From Streptomyces sp. 71268 (GTDB taxonomy: Bacteria > Actinomycetota > Actinomycetes > Streptomycetales > Streptomycetaceae), in contig NZ_CP114200.1 of the NCBI RefSeq assembly GCF_029392895.1, positions 5,301,001 through 5,365,000 of the forward strand: 64,000 nucleotides of DNA, written 5' to 3'. The position numbers and the translations under genes were made by a program. Of the stretch, positions 46,160 through 54,208 are shown one piece after another. Below the pieces are notes generated by a model. It saw only the letters and a list, made by a program, of their open reading frames with translations, was not told where the DNA came from and did no database searches. Numbering within the stretch: position 1 is the stretch's first letter; every line of letters begins with the position of its first letter.

Positions 46160-47656
46160 ATGACCCACCACGACCCACACCCCCCGTCGCCGACCGTCGA
46201 GACCGCCTCCGGCACGCTGCGCGGACGCGGCGCCGACGGCGTCCAGCGCTTCCTCGGCGTCCCCTACGCCGGCCCGCCGCAGGGCGCCGCACGCTTCGCA
46301 CCGCCCGCGCCGGTCACGCCGTGGCCGGGCGTACGGGACGCGGGCGCGCACGGCCCGACGGCGCCGCAGCCACGCCGGGACGCCTTCGGCGGCCTCGACA
46401 TGTCGCCCTACTTCGGCCCCGGCTGGGTGCCGGGGCCCGACTACCTCACCCTCAACGTCTGGGCCCCCGCGCCCCCGGCGCCCGGCCGCGGGCTGCCGGT
46501 GCTGGTCTTCGTGCACGGCGGCGGCTTCGTCGCCGGCTCGGGCCGCGCGCCGCTGTACGACGGGGAGCAGTTCGCCCGCGACGGTGTCGTGCTCGTCACC
46601 GTCAACTACCGGCTCGGCATCGCCGGCTTCCTCGACCTGCCCGGGGCCCCGCCCAACCGGGGGCTGCTCGACGTGGCGGCGGCCCTGCGCTGGGTACGGC
46701 GGCACGCGACGGCCTTCGGCGGCGACCCGGACAACGTCACCCTGTTCGGCCAGTCCGCCGGCGCGAGCCTGGTCGCCGCCCTGCTGGCCGACGACGCGGC
46801 GGCCGGCCTGTTCCGGCGGGCGATCGTGCAGAGCGGCAACGGGCTCGGCGCGCACACCCCCGAGCAGGCGGCCCGCGTCACCCGGGCGGCGGCCGACGCG
46901 CTCGGCGTCGCGCCCACCGCCGCGGCCTTCGCCGAGCTGCCCGACGAGCGCCTGGTGGCGGCCCTCGGCGCGCTCGCCGGCCTCGACCTGCGCACCGCGA
47001 CCGAGGGTGACCCACTCCTCGGCCTCAGCCCCCTCAGCCTGACCCTCGCCCGCCAACCGGCCGAGACCCTCGCGGCCACGGCGGCCGGCGCCGACGTCAC
47101 CCTGATGGTCGGCACCAACGCCGACGAGGGGAACCTCTACGTCGTCCCGCAGGGACACCTGACCAGCACCACGCGCGCGGAGCTGACCGCCACCGCCGCC
47201 CTGGCCCACCCCGCGGGCCGGCACGCCGACGCGGCTCGCGACATCGCGGCGGCCCGCGCCCGCAGGCCCGGGGCCGGCGACGGCGAGCTGCGGGCGGCGG
47301 TCCTGGGCGAGGCGCTGTTCGGCCGTGGCAGCAGGCGGCTGACCCAGGCGCACGCCGCGCACGGCCGCGCCGCGACGTACGCGTACGAGTTCGGCTGGCG
47401 CTCTCCCGCGCTGGGGGGCGCGCTGGGCGCGGCGCACGCCGTGGAGCTGCCGTTCGTCTTCGCGCGCACCGCCCTGCCGGCGCTGCGCGGCGAGGGCGGC
47501 CTGCTCGGCCCCGCCGAACCGGCGCACGAACTGGCCGCCCGGGTGCACCGCGCCTGGGTCTCCTTCGCCCGCGACGGCGACCCGGGCTGGGCCCCGTACG
47601 ACCCGCGACGCCAGCACGTCGAGGCCGTCGGCGCGGAGGCGGACACTGAGTGGTGA
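46160..47656 (+). CDS. Type-B carboxylesterase
   Basis: A 498-residue alpha/beta-hydrolase. Oxyanion VFVHGGGFVAGSG, nucleophile elbow TLFGQSAGASLVAALL (Ser ~190), acidic residue in GTNADEGNLY, and catalytic His in LGAAHAVELPFVF. Family start PTVETASGTLRGRGADGVQR, FLGVPYAGPP. No signal peptide, so probably cytosolic. ATG 46160 is 133 nt after the MBL gene and has only a weak site (ACGGAACGAG), so both may be one operon. It hydrolyses esters of unknown identity. Confidence 0.94.
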   Translation: MTHHDPHPPSPTVETASGTLRGRGADGVQRFLGVPYAGPPQGAARFAPPAPVTPWPGVRDAGAHGPTAPQPRRDAFGGLDMSPYFGPGWVPGPDYLTLNVWAPAPPAPGRGLPVLVFVHGGGFVAGSGRAPLYDGEQFARDGVVLVTVNYRLGIAGFLDLPGAPPNRGLLDVAAALRWVRRHATAFGGDPDNVTLFGQSAGASLVAALLADDAAAGLFRRAIVQSGNGLGAHTPEQAARVTRAAADALGVAPTAAAFAELPDERLVAALGALAGLDLRTATEGDPLLGLSPLSLTLARQPAETLAATAAGADVTLMVGTNADEGNLYVVPQGHLTSTTRAELTATAALAHPAGRHADAARDIAAARARRPGAGDGELRAAVLGEALFGRGSRRLTQAHAAHGRAATYAYEFGWRSPALGGALGAAHAVELPFVFARTALPALRGEGGLLGPAEPAHELAARVHRAWVSFARDGDPGWAPYDPRRQHVEAVGAEADTEW

Positions 47657-47807
47657 GGGCGTCGCCGAGCGTTCGCCGCATGGCCGGGTGCCGTGCGGGT
47701 AGCGGCTAAAGAGGGGCGAAAAGATCCTCCCCTGGCACTAGGGTGATTGTTTTGCTTACCCATTACCCTTGACTCAAGGTCGCGCAGGGCGGCCATGGAG
47801 GAGTGAG

Positions 47808-48692
47808 ATGAGGAGCAGCAACCCGGTCTTCTCGCGACGGGGCTTCAGCCGCGACAACGCCTACGCGGGCTTCAACACGCCGCCGCAGGCCGGGGGCCCC
47901 ACCGCGACTCAGGGCAACCCGTACGCCACTGGTGCTCAGCCCACCAACCCGTATGCCCCGGGCGCGCAGGACCTGACCCCCGAGCAGATGCAGCAGCTCT
48001 ACGGCGGACAGGTGGCGCCGCCACGGGCCGATCGCATGACGATGGACGACGTCGTCATGCGGACCGCCATGACGCTCGGCACCGTCATCGTCGGTGCCAT
48101 CGTCGCGTGGGCCGCACTGCCGGTGTCCAGCAAGAGCTACGGCATCGCGATCGGCGCCGCGCTCGTCGCGATGGTGCTCGGCCTGGTCCAGGCGTTCAAG
48201 AGCAAGCCCGTCCCGGCCCTGATCATTGGGTACGCGGCGTTCGAGGGTGTCTTCCTCGGCGTGATCAGCGAGATGTTCAACGCTCGCTGGTCCGGTATCC
48301 CGATGCAGGCGGTGCTCGGCACCATGGCGGTCTTCGCCGGTGTGCTGATCGCGTACCGCACCCGTCTGATCCGCGTCAACGCCCGCTTCCAGCGCTTCGT
48401 GATGGCGGCGGCGATCGGCTTCGTGCTGCTGATGGCGGTCAACCTGCTGTTCGCGGCCTTCGGTGGCGGCGACGGCCTCGGCTTCCGCAGCGGCGGCCTC
48501 GGCATCGTCTTCGGCATCGTGGGCGTGGTCCTCGGCGCGGCCTTCCTCGCCATGGACTTCAAGCAGGTCGAGGACGGCGTGGCGTACGGCGCGCCGCGTG
48601 AGGAGTCGTGGCTGGCCGCGTTCGGCCTCACGCTGACGCTGGTGTGGATCTACCTGGAGCTGCTGCGGCTGATCGCCCTGTTCCGGGAGTAG
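47808..48692 (+). CDS. BAX inhibitor-1/YccA family membrane protein
   Basis: A 294-residue protein. The first ~80 residues are cytosolic, Gly/Pro/Asn/Gln-rich (YATGAQPTNPYAPGAQDLTP), followed by seven spans (MTLGTVIVGAIVAWAALPVS ... LGIVFGIVGVVLGAAFLAMD) with the acidic DFKQVEDGVAYGAPREESW segment whose Asp residues line the pore of BI-1 calcium leak channels. ATG 47808 follows GGAGG. Monocistronic, ended by the strong hairpin at 48803. Confidence 0.94.
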   Translation: MRSSNPVFSRRGFSRDNAYAGFNTPPQAGGPTATQGNPYATGAQPTNPYAPGAQDLTPEQMQQLYGGQVAPPRADRMTMDDVVMRTAMTLGTVIVGAIVAWAALPVSSKSYGIAIGAALVAMVLGLVQAFKSKPVPALIIGYAAFEGVFLGVISEMFNARWSGIPMQAVLGTMAVFAGVLIAYRTRLIRVNARFQRFVMAAAIGFVLLMAVNLLFAAFGGGDGLGFRSGGLGIVFGIVGVVLGAAFLAMDFKQVEDGVAYGAPREESWLAAFGLTLTLVWIYLELLRLIALFRE

Positions 48693-48802
48693 CCGCGAGG
48701 GCGCGGCCGACCCCGGCCGCGCCCCGCACCACGGGGGACGGCACGACCGCCCGAGTCAGCGGCCCGAGGCCCCCCTCGACGCACCACGCGTGACGCACGA
48801 CC

Positions 48803-48833
48803 AGAGCCCCGGAGGCATCGCCTCCGGGGCTCT
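48803..48833. terminator. Bidirectional terminator hairpin
   Basis: A 14-bp perfect stem (AGAGCCCCGGAGGC with its complement, loop ATC) midway between the convergent BI-1 and DUF4287 genes; the minus strand continues with GGTCG, the plus strand with GTCGCTG. Confidence 0.8.
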
Positions 48834-48862
48834 GTCGCTGTTCGGCGCGCGGCCGGCGCTGT

Positions 48863-49093
48863 CTACCGCAGCTTGCGTGCCGCACGTCGCAGGTCGTGCT
48901 CATGGATGATCGCCTTGGCGTGTCCGTAGGCGAGCTGGTGCTCACCGCGCAGCCAGTTGACCTTCTCCTCGAATCGGAAGAGGGCGGGGCCATCGTCCAC
49001 CGTGCGCAGCCAGTCGGCCACGGCGCGGCCCGTGCAGTGGGGGATTCGGGAGAGTAGGTTCCGGTGGGTCTCTTCGGAGAAGACTTGGGACAT
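48863..49093 (-). CDS. DUF4287 small protein
   Basis: A 76-residue protein reading FSEETHRNLLSRIPHCTGRA then VADWLRTVDDGPALFRFEEK and AYGHAKAIIHEHDLRRAARK, the helical DUF4287 pattern (a small family sometimes fused to DUF5655). Function unknown. ATG 49093 has GGAGG 8 nt upstream. It is single, facing the BI-1 terminator. Confidence 0.88.
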   Translation of the reverse strand: MSQVFSEETHRNLLSRIPHCTGRAVADWLRTVDDGPALFRFEEKVNWLRGEHQLAYGHAKAIIHEHDLRRAARKLR

Positions 49094-49201
49094 CGGCGCC
49101 TCCGGCGTTGTCCTGGTCGCTGCGCCACGACGTGGCCCAGCAGTCCTTCACCTCACCGTGCCTGAGCGTTTGGGCGTTGGCAACAGTCCGCGGGGGGTGC
49201 G

Positions 49202-49207
49202 TAGAGT
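49202..49207 (+). promoter_or_regulatory. -10 element of leaderless promoter
   Basis: TAGAGT, 6 nt before GTG 49214. Confidence 0.6.
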
Positions 49208-49213
49208 CGCGGC

Positions 49214-49570
49214 GTGGATGATGTGACCGCCTTCCTGGCCGACGTGGACCGCCTCGCCGACCGACTGCGGGCCCTGCCCCAGTCCCGACTCGGCCAGGGA
49301 CCGGCCGCCGAAGGGCTGGCGCTGGCGCGCGAGTTGGCGCTGCGCGCCCAGCGCCTCGAGGAGCCGGACAGCGCGCCTCGTACGGTGCCCGACGCGGGCA
49401 TGTTCGTGGTGGCCGACCAGGTGGCCGTGGCCGGGCACGACCTCGCGCACGCCCTCGGCTGGGAGCCGGCCGACATCGGCCGGGAGCGGACGTTCCCCGC
49501 CGCGACCCGGCACGCGGCACAGGAGGCCGCGGCGCTGGTGCGACAGGCCCGGGCGCGCTGCGGGCTCTAG
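49214..49570 (+). CDS. Conserved hypothetical protein, helical
   Basis: A 118-residue, mostly helical protein (VTAFLADVDRLADRLRALPQ, LARELALRAQRLEEPDSAPR, VVADQVAVAGHDLAHALGWE). Function unknown; I recall similar conserved hypotheticals in streptomycetes. GTG 49214 has no ribosome binding site but TAGAGT 6 nt upstream, so it is very likely leaderless. Confidence 0.82.
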   Translation: MDDVTAFLADVDRLADRLRALPQSRLGQGPAAEGLALARELALRAQRLEEPDSAPRTVPDAGMFVVADQVAVAGHDLAHALGWEPADIGRERTFPAATRHAAQEAAALVRQARARCGL

Positions 49571-49679
49571 CGGCGCCTCGCGGCGCGCGGGCCACGGCGA
49601 GTTGGCGGTTGGGCGGGCCGGCGCTCGTCGGCGGACGGGTGGCGCCGGGGCGCCCGGAACGCGGCGCCCGGCGCGCGGG

Positions 49680-50588
49680 TCAGAGCGAGGCGATGACGCG
49701 GTCGGCCAGGACGTAGACGTTGGTGTCGCCGTAGCCGAAGGTCAACGTGTACGCGCCGGCGACGCCGGAGCCGCCGAGCAGCACGGGGGCGTCGCCCTCC
49801 CGCAGGGCCCGCGCGAGCTGGTCGGCCGTCTCGCGGTGACCGGGGGTCATGCAGACCGTGGTGCCGTCGGCGAAGACGTAGACGTCGAGGGTGCCGAGCG
49901 GGCCGGGGCGCACGTCGACCAGCGGAGTGTGGGAGTCGGCCAGTTCACCCAGGAGCGCGACCGTGCGCTCGTGGCCGACGACGGCCGACTGCTGCGCGCC
50001 GTCGCCCGCGCCGTGCGACGGGTGCGAGGGATGGCGGCGGCGGGCCGCGGCCAACTCGGCCGCCTCCGGGCCCTCCGGCTCGCCGGCCAGGTCGAGCGCG
50101 GGGTCGAGCACCGCGTCCAGCGCGGGGTCGAACGCCGCCTCGAGCGCGGCGTCGAGCAACTCGGCCTCAAGGGCCGACGGCGGGCCGGCGAGGTCGGGCT
50201 GACGGGGCACGTACGGCGTCGGGTCCATGGACGGCTCGTCGCCGAACCCGGCCAACCCGCCGAGCAGCGCGGACCCCTCGTGTCCGGAGGCCGCGTCGCG
50301 GGCCTCCTGGGCGGCCCAGAACGCGCGGGCCTCGGCCAGTTCGCGCTCGCGTTCCTCGGCGAGCGCGTCGGCGACGGCCGCGCGTATCTCCTCGGCCGGG
50401 CTCTGGCGGGCGGCGGGCACGTCGGCGGAGCCGGCCCGGGCGCCGACGGCCGTGGCGGTGGCGACGTCGGCGCGCAGGGCGGCGATCTGGCGGCGCAGCC
50501 CGCGAGTGGTGTGCAGGGCCGCGACGCCGACGGCCGTGGCGATGCCCGCGGCCAGCAGTACGGCTAGGGACGTAGCGCTCACTGACAT
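49680..50588 (-). CDS. Hypothetical single-span membrane protein with acidic low-complexity middle
   Basis: A 302-residue protein. One N-terminal span (VSATSLAVLLAAGIATAVGV) is followed by a coiled-coil-like stretch (RRQIAALRADVATATAVGAR, AEERERELAEARAFWAAQEA), a repeat-like acidic region (EAELLDAALEAAFDPALDAV, LDPALDLAGEPE) and a folded C-terminal domain (~205-302, HERTVALLGELADSHTPLVD, VYVFADGTTVCMTPGHRE, GYGDTNVYVLADRV). I do not recognise the family. ATG 50588 has GGGAG upstream. Confidence 0.82.
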   Translation of the reverse strand: MSVSATSLAVLLAAGIATAVGVAALHTTRGLRRQIAALRADVATATAVGARAGSADVPAARQSPAEEIRAAVADALAEERERELAEARAFWAAQEARDAASGHEGSALLGGLAGFGDEPSMDPTPYVPRQPDLAGPPSALEAELLDAALEAAFDPALDAVLDPALDLAGEPEGPEAAELAAARRRHPSHPSHGAGDGAQQSAVVGHERTVALLGELADSHTPLVDVRPGPLGTLDVYVFADGTTVCMTPGHRETADQLARALREGDAPVLLGGSGVAGAYTLTFGYGDTNVYVLADRVIASL

Positions 50589-50996
50589 ACTCCCGGTTGC
50601 TGTGGGTCCCCCGAATTCCTACCTCAGCTTGGCCGGTGGCGTCGCCCCGTGTCAGTGCACAACGTCATGGATTGGGTGGGTATAAAGACCCAGACAGTCT
50701 GTACCGAACACCCCTGACCTGCGCGATCGGTTCCGCTCGGCGGTATAGGTCACATCCTGGGGGAGATTCGGTCACGGCCCGGTGGGCGGACACCGCCCCG
50801 ACGCTGCCCTGGCCCTTGCCCCGTGCCCCGCCCCGGCCCCGCTCCGCGCCGGGCGGCACGGGACGGGGCGTCGCGCGTGGTCACGCGGGGGGCGCGCGGC
50901 GGGGCGTGCGAGCCGCGCATGGTCGGGACGGGCGCGCCCGGCGGTGGCACGGCCGAGACGGGGCCCGTCGACAACCGGGCCCCTCGCGGTCCGGGC
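50589..50996. other. Intergenic region, possible promoter
   Basis: 408 bases between a minus-strand gene start (50588) and the thiolase stop (50997). A lower-GC part around 50680-50770 contains GGTATAAAG and GGTATAGGT words that look like -10 boxes on the plus strand, but no plus-strand gene follows. The rest is GC-rich. No gene called. Confidence 0.45.
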
Positions 50997-52220
50997 TCAG
51001 CTCAGCCGCTCGATGACCATGGCCATGCCCTGGCCGCCGCCCACGCACATGGTCTCCAGGCCGAACTGCTTGTCGTGCCACTGGAGCGAGTTGATCAGGG
51101 TGCCGGTGATCCGCGCCCCGGTCATGCCGAAGGGGTGGCCGACGGCGATGGCGCCGCCGTTCACGTTGAGCCGGTCCAGGTCGATGCCGAGATCCCGGTA
51201 GGACGGGATGACCTGGGCCGCGAACGCCTCGTTGATCTCGACCAGGTCGATGTCGCCGATCGTCAGCCCCGCCCGCTTGAGGGCCCGCTGGGACGCCTCG
51301 ACCGGGCCGTACCCCATGATCTCGGGGGACAGGGCGGAGACGCCGGTGGAGACGATACGAGCGAGCGGGGTCAGGCCCAGCTCGCGCGCCTTGGTGTCGG
51401 ACATGATCACCAGGGCCGCGGCGCCGTCGTTGAGCGGGCAGCAGTTGCCGGCGGTGACCAGCCCGTCGGGGCGGAAGACGGGCTTGAGGCCCTGTACGCC
51501 CTCCAGCGTCACACCCGCGCGCGGGCCGTCGTCCTTGCTGACGACCGTGCCGTCGGGCGTGGTGACCGGGGTGATCTCGCGCTCCCAGAAGCCCGCCGCG
51601 ATGGCCTGCTCGGCCAGGTTCTGCGAGCGCACGCCGAAGGCGTCCATGTCCTCGCGCGTCACGCCCTTGGCGCGCGCCAGGTTCTCGGCGGTCTGACCCA
51701 TCGCGATGTACGCGTCGGGCACCAGCCCGTCCTCGCGCGGGTCGTGCCAGCCCTCGCCGCCGTGCTCGGCCCGGTGCGCGGTGCGCGCCTCGGCGTCGGC
51801 GAACAGCGGGTTGTGGGTGCCGGGCATGCCGTCGGACGAGCCGTTGACGCTGCGCGAGACGGTCTCGACACCGGCCGAGACGAACACGTCGCCCTCGCCG
51901 GCCTTGATGGCGTGCAGGGCCATCCGCGAGGTCTGCAACGAGGACGCGCAGTAACGGGTGATGGTGCAGCCCGGCAGGTGGTCCATGCCCAACTGGACGG
52001 CGACGATCCGCCCCAGGTTGTGACCCTGCTCCCCGCCGGGCAGGCCGCAGCCGAGCATCAGGTCGTCGATGTCACGCGGGTCGAGCTCGGGCACCTTGGC
52101 GAGCGCGGCCCCGACGATCTGGGCGGTCAGGTCGTCGGGCCGTACCTCCTTGAGCGACCCCTTGAAGGCGCGACCGATGGGGGAACGAGCGGCTGAGACG
52201 ATCACTGCTTCGGTCATCAC
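50997..52220 (-). CDS. Acetyl-CoA C-acetyltransferase (thiolase)
   Basis: A 407-residue thiolase that condenses two acetyl-CoA or cleaves 3-ketoacyl-CoA. Acyl-accepting Cys91 in ITRYCASSLQTSRMAL, catalytic His in IAVGHPFGMTGAR, and second Cys in TMCVGGGQGMAM. ATG 52220 is followed by another ATG, either usable. Transcribed alone on the minus strand, downstream of the SGNH gene and its palindromic terminator. It serves beta-oxidation or acetoacetyl-CoA supply. Confidence 0.95.
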   Translation of the reverse strand: MMTEAVIVSAARSPIGRAFKGSLKEVRPDDLTAQIVGAALAKVPELDPRDIDDLMLGCGLPGGEQGHNLGRIVAVQLGMDHLPGCTITRYCASSLQTSRMALHAIKAGEGDVFVSAGVETVSRSVNGSSDGMPGTHNPLFADAEARTAHRAEHGGEGWHDPREDGLVPDAYIAMGQTAENLARAKGVTREDMDAFGVRSQNLAEQAIAAGFWEREITPVTTPDGTVVSKDDGPRAGVTLEGVQGLKPVFRPDGLVTAGNCCPLNDGAAALVIMSDTKARELGLTPLARIVSTGVSALSPEIMGYGPVEASQRALKRAGLTIGDIDLVEINEAFAAQVIPSYRDLGIDLDRLNVNGGAIAVGHPFGMTGARITGTLINSLQWHDKQFGLETMCVGGGQGMAMVIERLS

Positions 52221-52464
52221 GGCTCCAGAGGGCGAAGGCGGGCACTGCGTCGGAAGCTACCCGCCCGTAGCCACGAGGTCACGGGCCGGGCGCTGTGATG
52301 CGGGCCTCTTTTCTAAGCGCTTGCTCACCCGGTGGCACGGGCGGTTTCCGGCCACCCCATCTGTTCCCCTACCCGCACGCGCCGCGTACGTAGCCGCCGG
52401 TCGCGTACCGGCGCGCGCCCGCGTACGGGACGACGGCGCGCGGGGCCCGTACGCGAGGACGTAC

Positions 52465-52490
52465 GGGCGCCCACCGGCCGGTGGGCGCCC
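52465..52490. terminator. 26-bp perfect palindrome after SGNH gene
   Basis: GGGCGCCCACCGG is followed directly by its exact complement, giving a 13-bp self-complementary stem without unpaired bases. It lies 16 nt past the SGNH stop. Confidence 0.6.
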
Positions 52491-52506
52491 ACGGGTCGGC
52501 GGGCGG

Positions 52507-53739
52507 TCAGCCGCTGAGGGCGGCGGACGCCGGGTCGGCCGGCAGGCGGCGGCGTCGGCGCCGGAAGAGCTGGGCCCAGGGGCCACGGGCCGCCGCGACC
52601 TCCGTGCCGCCCTCGTCCGCCGCCTTGGCCGCCGCCTGCGCCACCGGCCAGAACCCCTCGCGGCGGGCCGGGTCCGGCCGCTCCTCCTCCGGCCACAGCC
52701 CGAGCGCCGCGCACAGGGTCGGCAGGATGGCCATCGCGGCCGTCATGTATCCCTCGGCCGAAGGGTGGTAGTTGTCCGGCCCGAACAGCTCCGTCGGGTG
52801 GGCCGCGAACTCGGGGCCGAGCAGATCGCCGAGGGAGACCGTGCGCCCGCCGTGCTCGACGACGGCGATGGTCTGCGCGGCGGCCAACTGCCGGCTCAGC
52901 CGCCTGGCGACCCAGCGCAGCGGTTGGTAGACGGGCTCGATCGTGCCGAGGTCGGGACAGGTGCCCACGACCACCTCACACCCGGCGGCGCGCAGCGCGC
53001 GCACCGCGTCGGCGAGCAGCCGCACCGACTCCGCGGGCGGCATCCGGTGCGTGACGTCGTTGGCGCCGATCATGATCACGGCGATGTCGGGACACCGGAC
53101 GGCCTGCGGCCCACCACCCTCGCCGCCGGGCAGCCCGACCACGGCACCGTCCGTCCCCGCGCCGTACACCCCCGTGCCACCCACCGCCGCGCCGTCCATC
53201 CCCGCACCACCCGCCGCCGCGCCCACCGCCCCGGGACCCGCCAGGGCCGGGCCCGCCTCCACGGCCTCCACGGTGTTCAGGGCCTCCACCGTCGCCCCCA
53301 CCGCCAGGGCGCCGGGCCCCTCGGCGTCGGCCGGCGGGCCGAGCAGCAGCGCCACCTGCCGGGCCAGGTCGTCGGACTGCGCGCCGGACCGCGCCGCCAC
53401 GCGCAGCTCCACCGGGCGCTCGGCCACGGCGGCAAGGCCCGAGGCCAGCAGCGCGCCCGGCGTCTGGTGCGCGTGGCGTACGCCCTGGCCGGCGGCGGTC
53501 GAGTCGCCGAGGAAGGCCAGACGCAGGGGCGGGGCGGCGCTCTCGTGGTCGAAGGCCGTGCCGTACCGTCCGTCGGCCCCCGGTGGCTCGTCACCGGAGC
53601 CACCCACCACGCGTCTGGCCAGCCGCACCTCGGTGAGCAGCAGCCCGACGGCCGCGCCGCCCAGCAGCCCGATCCCGCCGCCCCCGTACGCCGCCGCGGT
53701 CGCGATCCGCCGCGCTACCCGCGCTCTCGACATCGACAT
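52507..53739 (-). CDS. SGNH/GDSL hydrolase with internal Gly/Ala insert
   Basis: A 410-residue esterase-fold protein, probably exported: an N-terminal span (ATAAAYGGGGIGLLGGAAVG) precedes the domain. Block I RLAFLGDSTAAGQG (Ser80), block III IMIGANDVTHRM (Asn227), block V FGPDNYHPSAEGY with catalytic Asp/His. Between blocks I and III about 75 residues (~137-212) are Gly/Ala/Val-rich repeats (GPGAVGAAAGGAGMDGAAVG) not found in ordinary SGNH enzymes. The C-terminus is basic (FRRRRRRLP). ATG 53739 was chosen because GGAGG lies upstream; the frame extends to 53805. Confidence 0.9.
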   Translation of the reverse strand: MSMSRARVARRIATAAAYGGGGIGLLGGAAVGLLLTEVRLARRVVGGSGDEPPGADGRYGTAFDHESAAPPLRLAFLGDSTAAGQGVRHAHQTPGALLASGLAAVAERPVELRVAARSGAQSDDLARQVALLLGPPADAEGPGALAVGATVEALNTVEAVEAGPALAGPGAVGAAAGGAGMDGAAVGGTGVYGAGTDGAVVGLPGGEGGGPQAVRCPDIAVIMIGANDVTHRMPPAESVRLLADAVRALRAAGCEVVVGTCPDLGTIEPVYQPLRWVARRLSRQLAAAQTIAVVEHGGRTVSLGDLLGPEFAAHPTELFGPDNYHPSAEGYMTAAMAILPTLCAALGLWPEEERPDPARREGFWPVAQAAAKAADEGGTEVAAARGPWAQLFRRRRRRLPADPASAALSG

Positions 53740-53906
53740 GGGCCCGCTCACCTCCGTGCTCTCTCGCGTGCGTAGGTCTCCCGGGCCAGTCCGGCGGATG
53801 CGCACCGCCGGTCGGGCCTACTGCTGTGTTGCCCGGTCGGCGCCGGATCGCAACGCGCCCATCGGGCGGTCCCGCCGCACGTCGCGGCGTGGGCGGGGCG
53901 CGGTGT

Positions 53907-53964
53907 GGGTGCGGTACGGGCGCTGCGCGGGTGCGGTACGGGCGCTGCGCGGGTGCGGTACGGG
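53907..53964. repeat. 22-bp tandem repeat, 2.6 copies
   Basis: GGGTGCGGTACGGGCGCTGC followed by GC is repeated at 53907-53928 and 53929-53950, with a partial third to 53964. Copies are identical by eye, suggesting recent expansion. Confidence 0.8.
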
Positions 53965-54097
53965 GGACTGGTCGGGGGTCGGCTGGCGGGAATCCGCCCC
54001 CCTCCGTCCTGGCCGAAAACCGGTCGACCCCGGGCGGGGTGTGGGCCGGGTGGGGGATGCCGTCGTCGCCCGATCGCCGGGACGCGGTTGCGCTGAG

Positions 54098-54106
54098 TTA
54101 TCCACA
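54098..54106 (+). promoter_or_regulatory. Isolated DnaA-box-like sequence
   Basis: TTATCCACA equals the E. coli consensus DnaA box; the streptomycete form is usually TTGTCCACA. It is alone, ~30 bp before the cbs -10-like box. It might allow DnaA control of cbs or be chance. Confidence 0.35.
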
Positions 54107-54208
54107 GGGCAGTGGTCGCCAGGCCGTGGCGCAATAGGCTTAAGGAGTGGGCCCGCGCCGGCGGCAGCCCCTTGACCCGCGGAGACCCCGCTGAACCTGG
54201 AGTAGGGC

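Larger units (their letters stand above)
53740..54208. other. Divergent intergenic region SGNH/cbs
   Basis: 469 bases with a 22-bp tandem repeat (53907-53964), one DnaA-box-like TTATCCACA (54098-54106) and TAGGCT (54135-54140), the probable cbs -10 box. No gene seen. Confidence 0.55.

Noticed and set aside
54098..54106. TTATCCACA as part of a replication origin
   Set aside because: A single box without a cluster, dnaA/dnaN genes or AT-rich unwinding region; listed only as a possible regulatory site.
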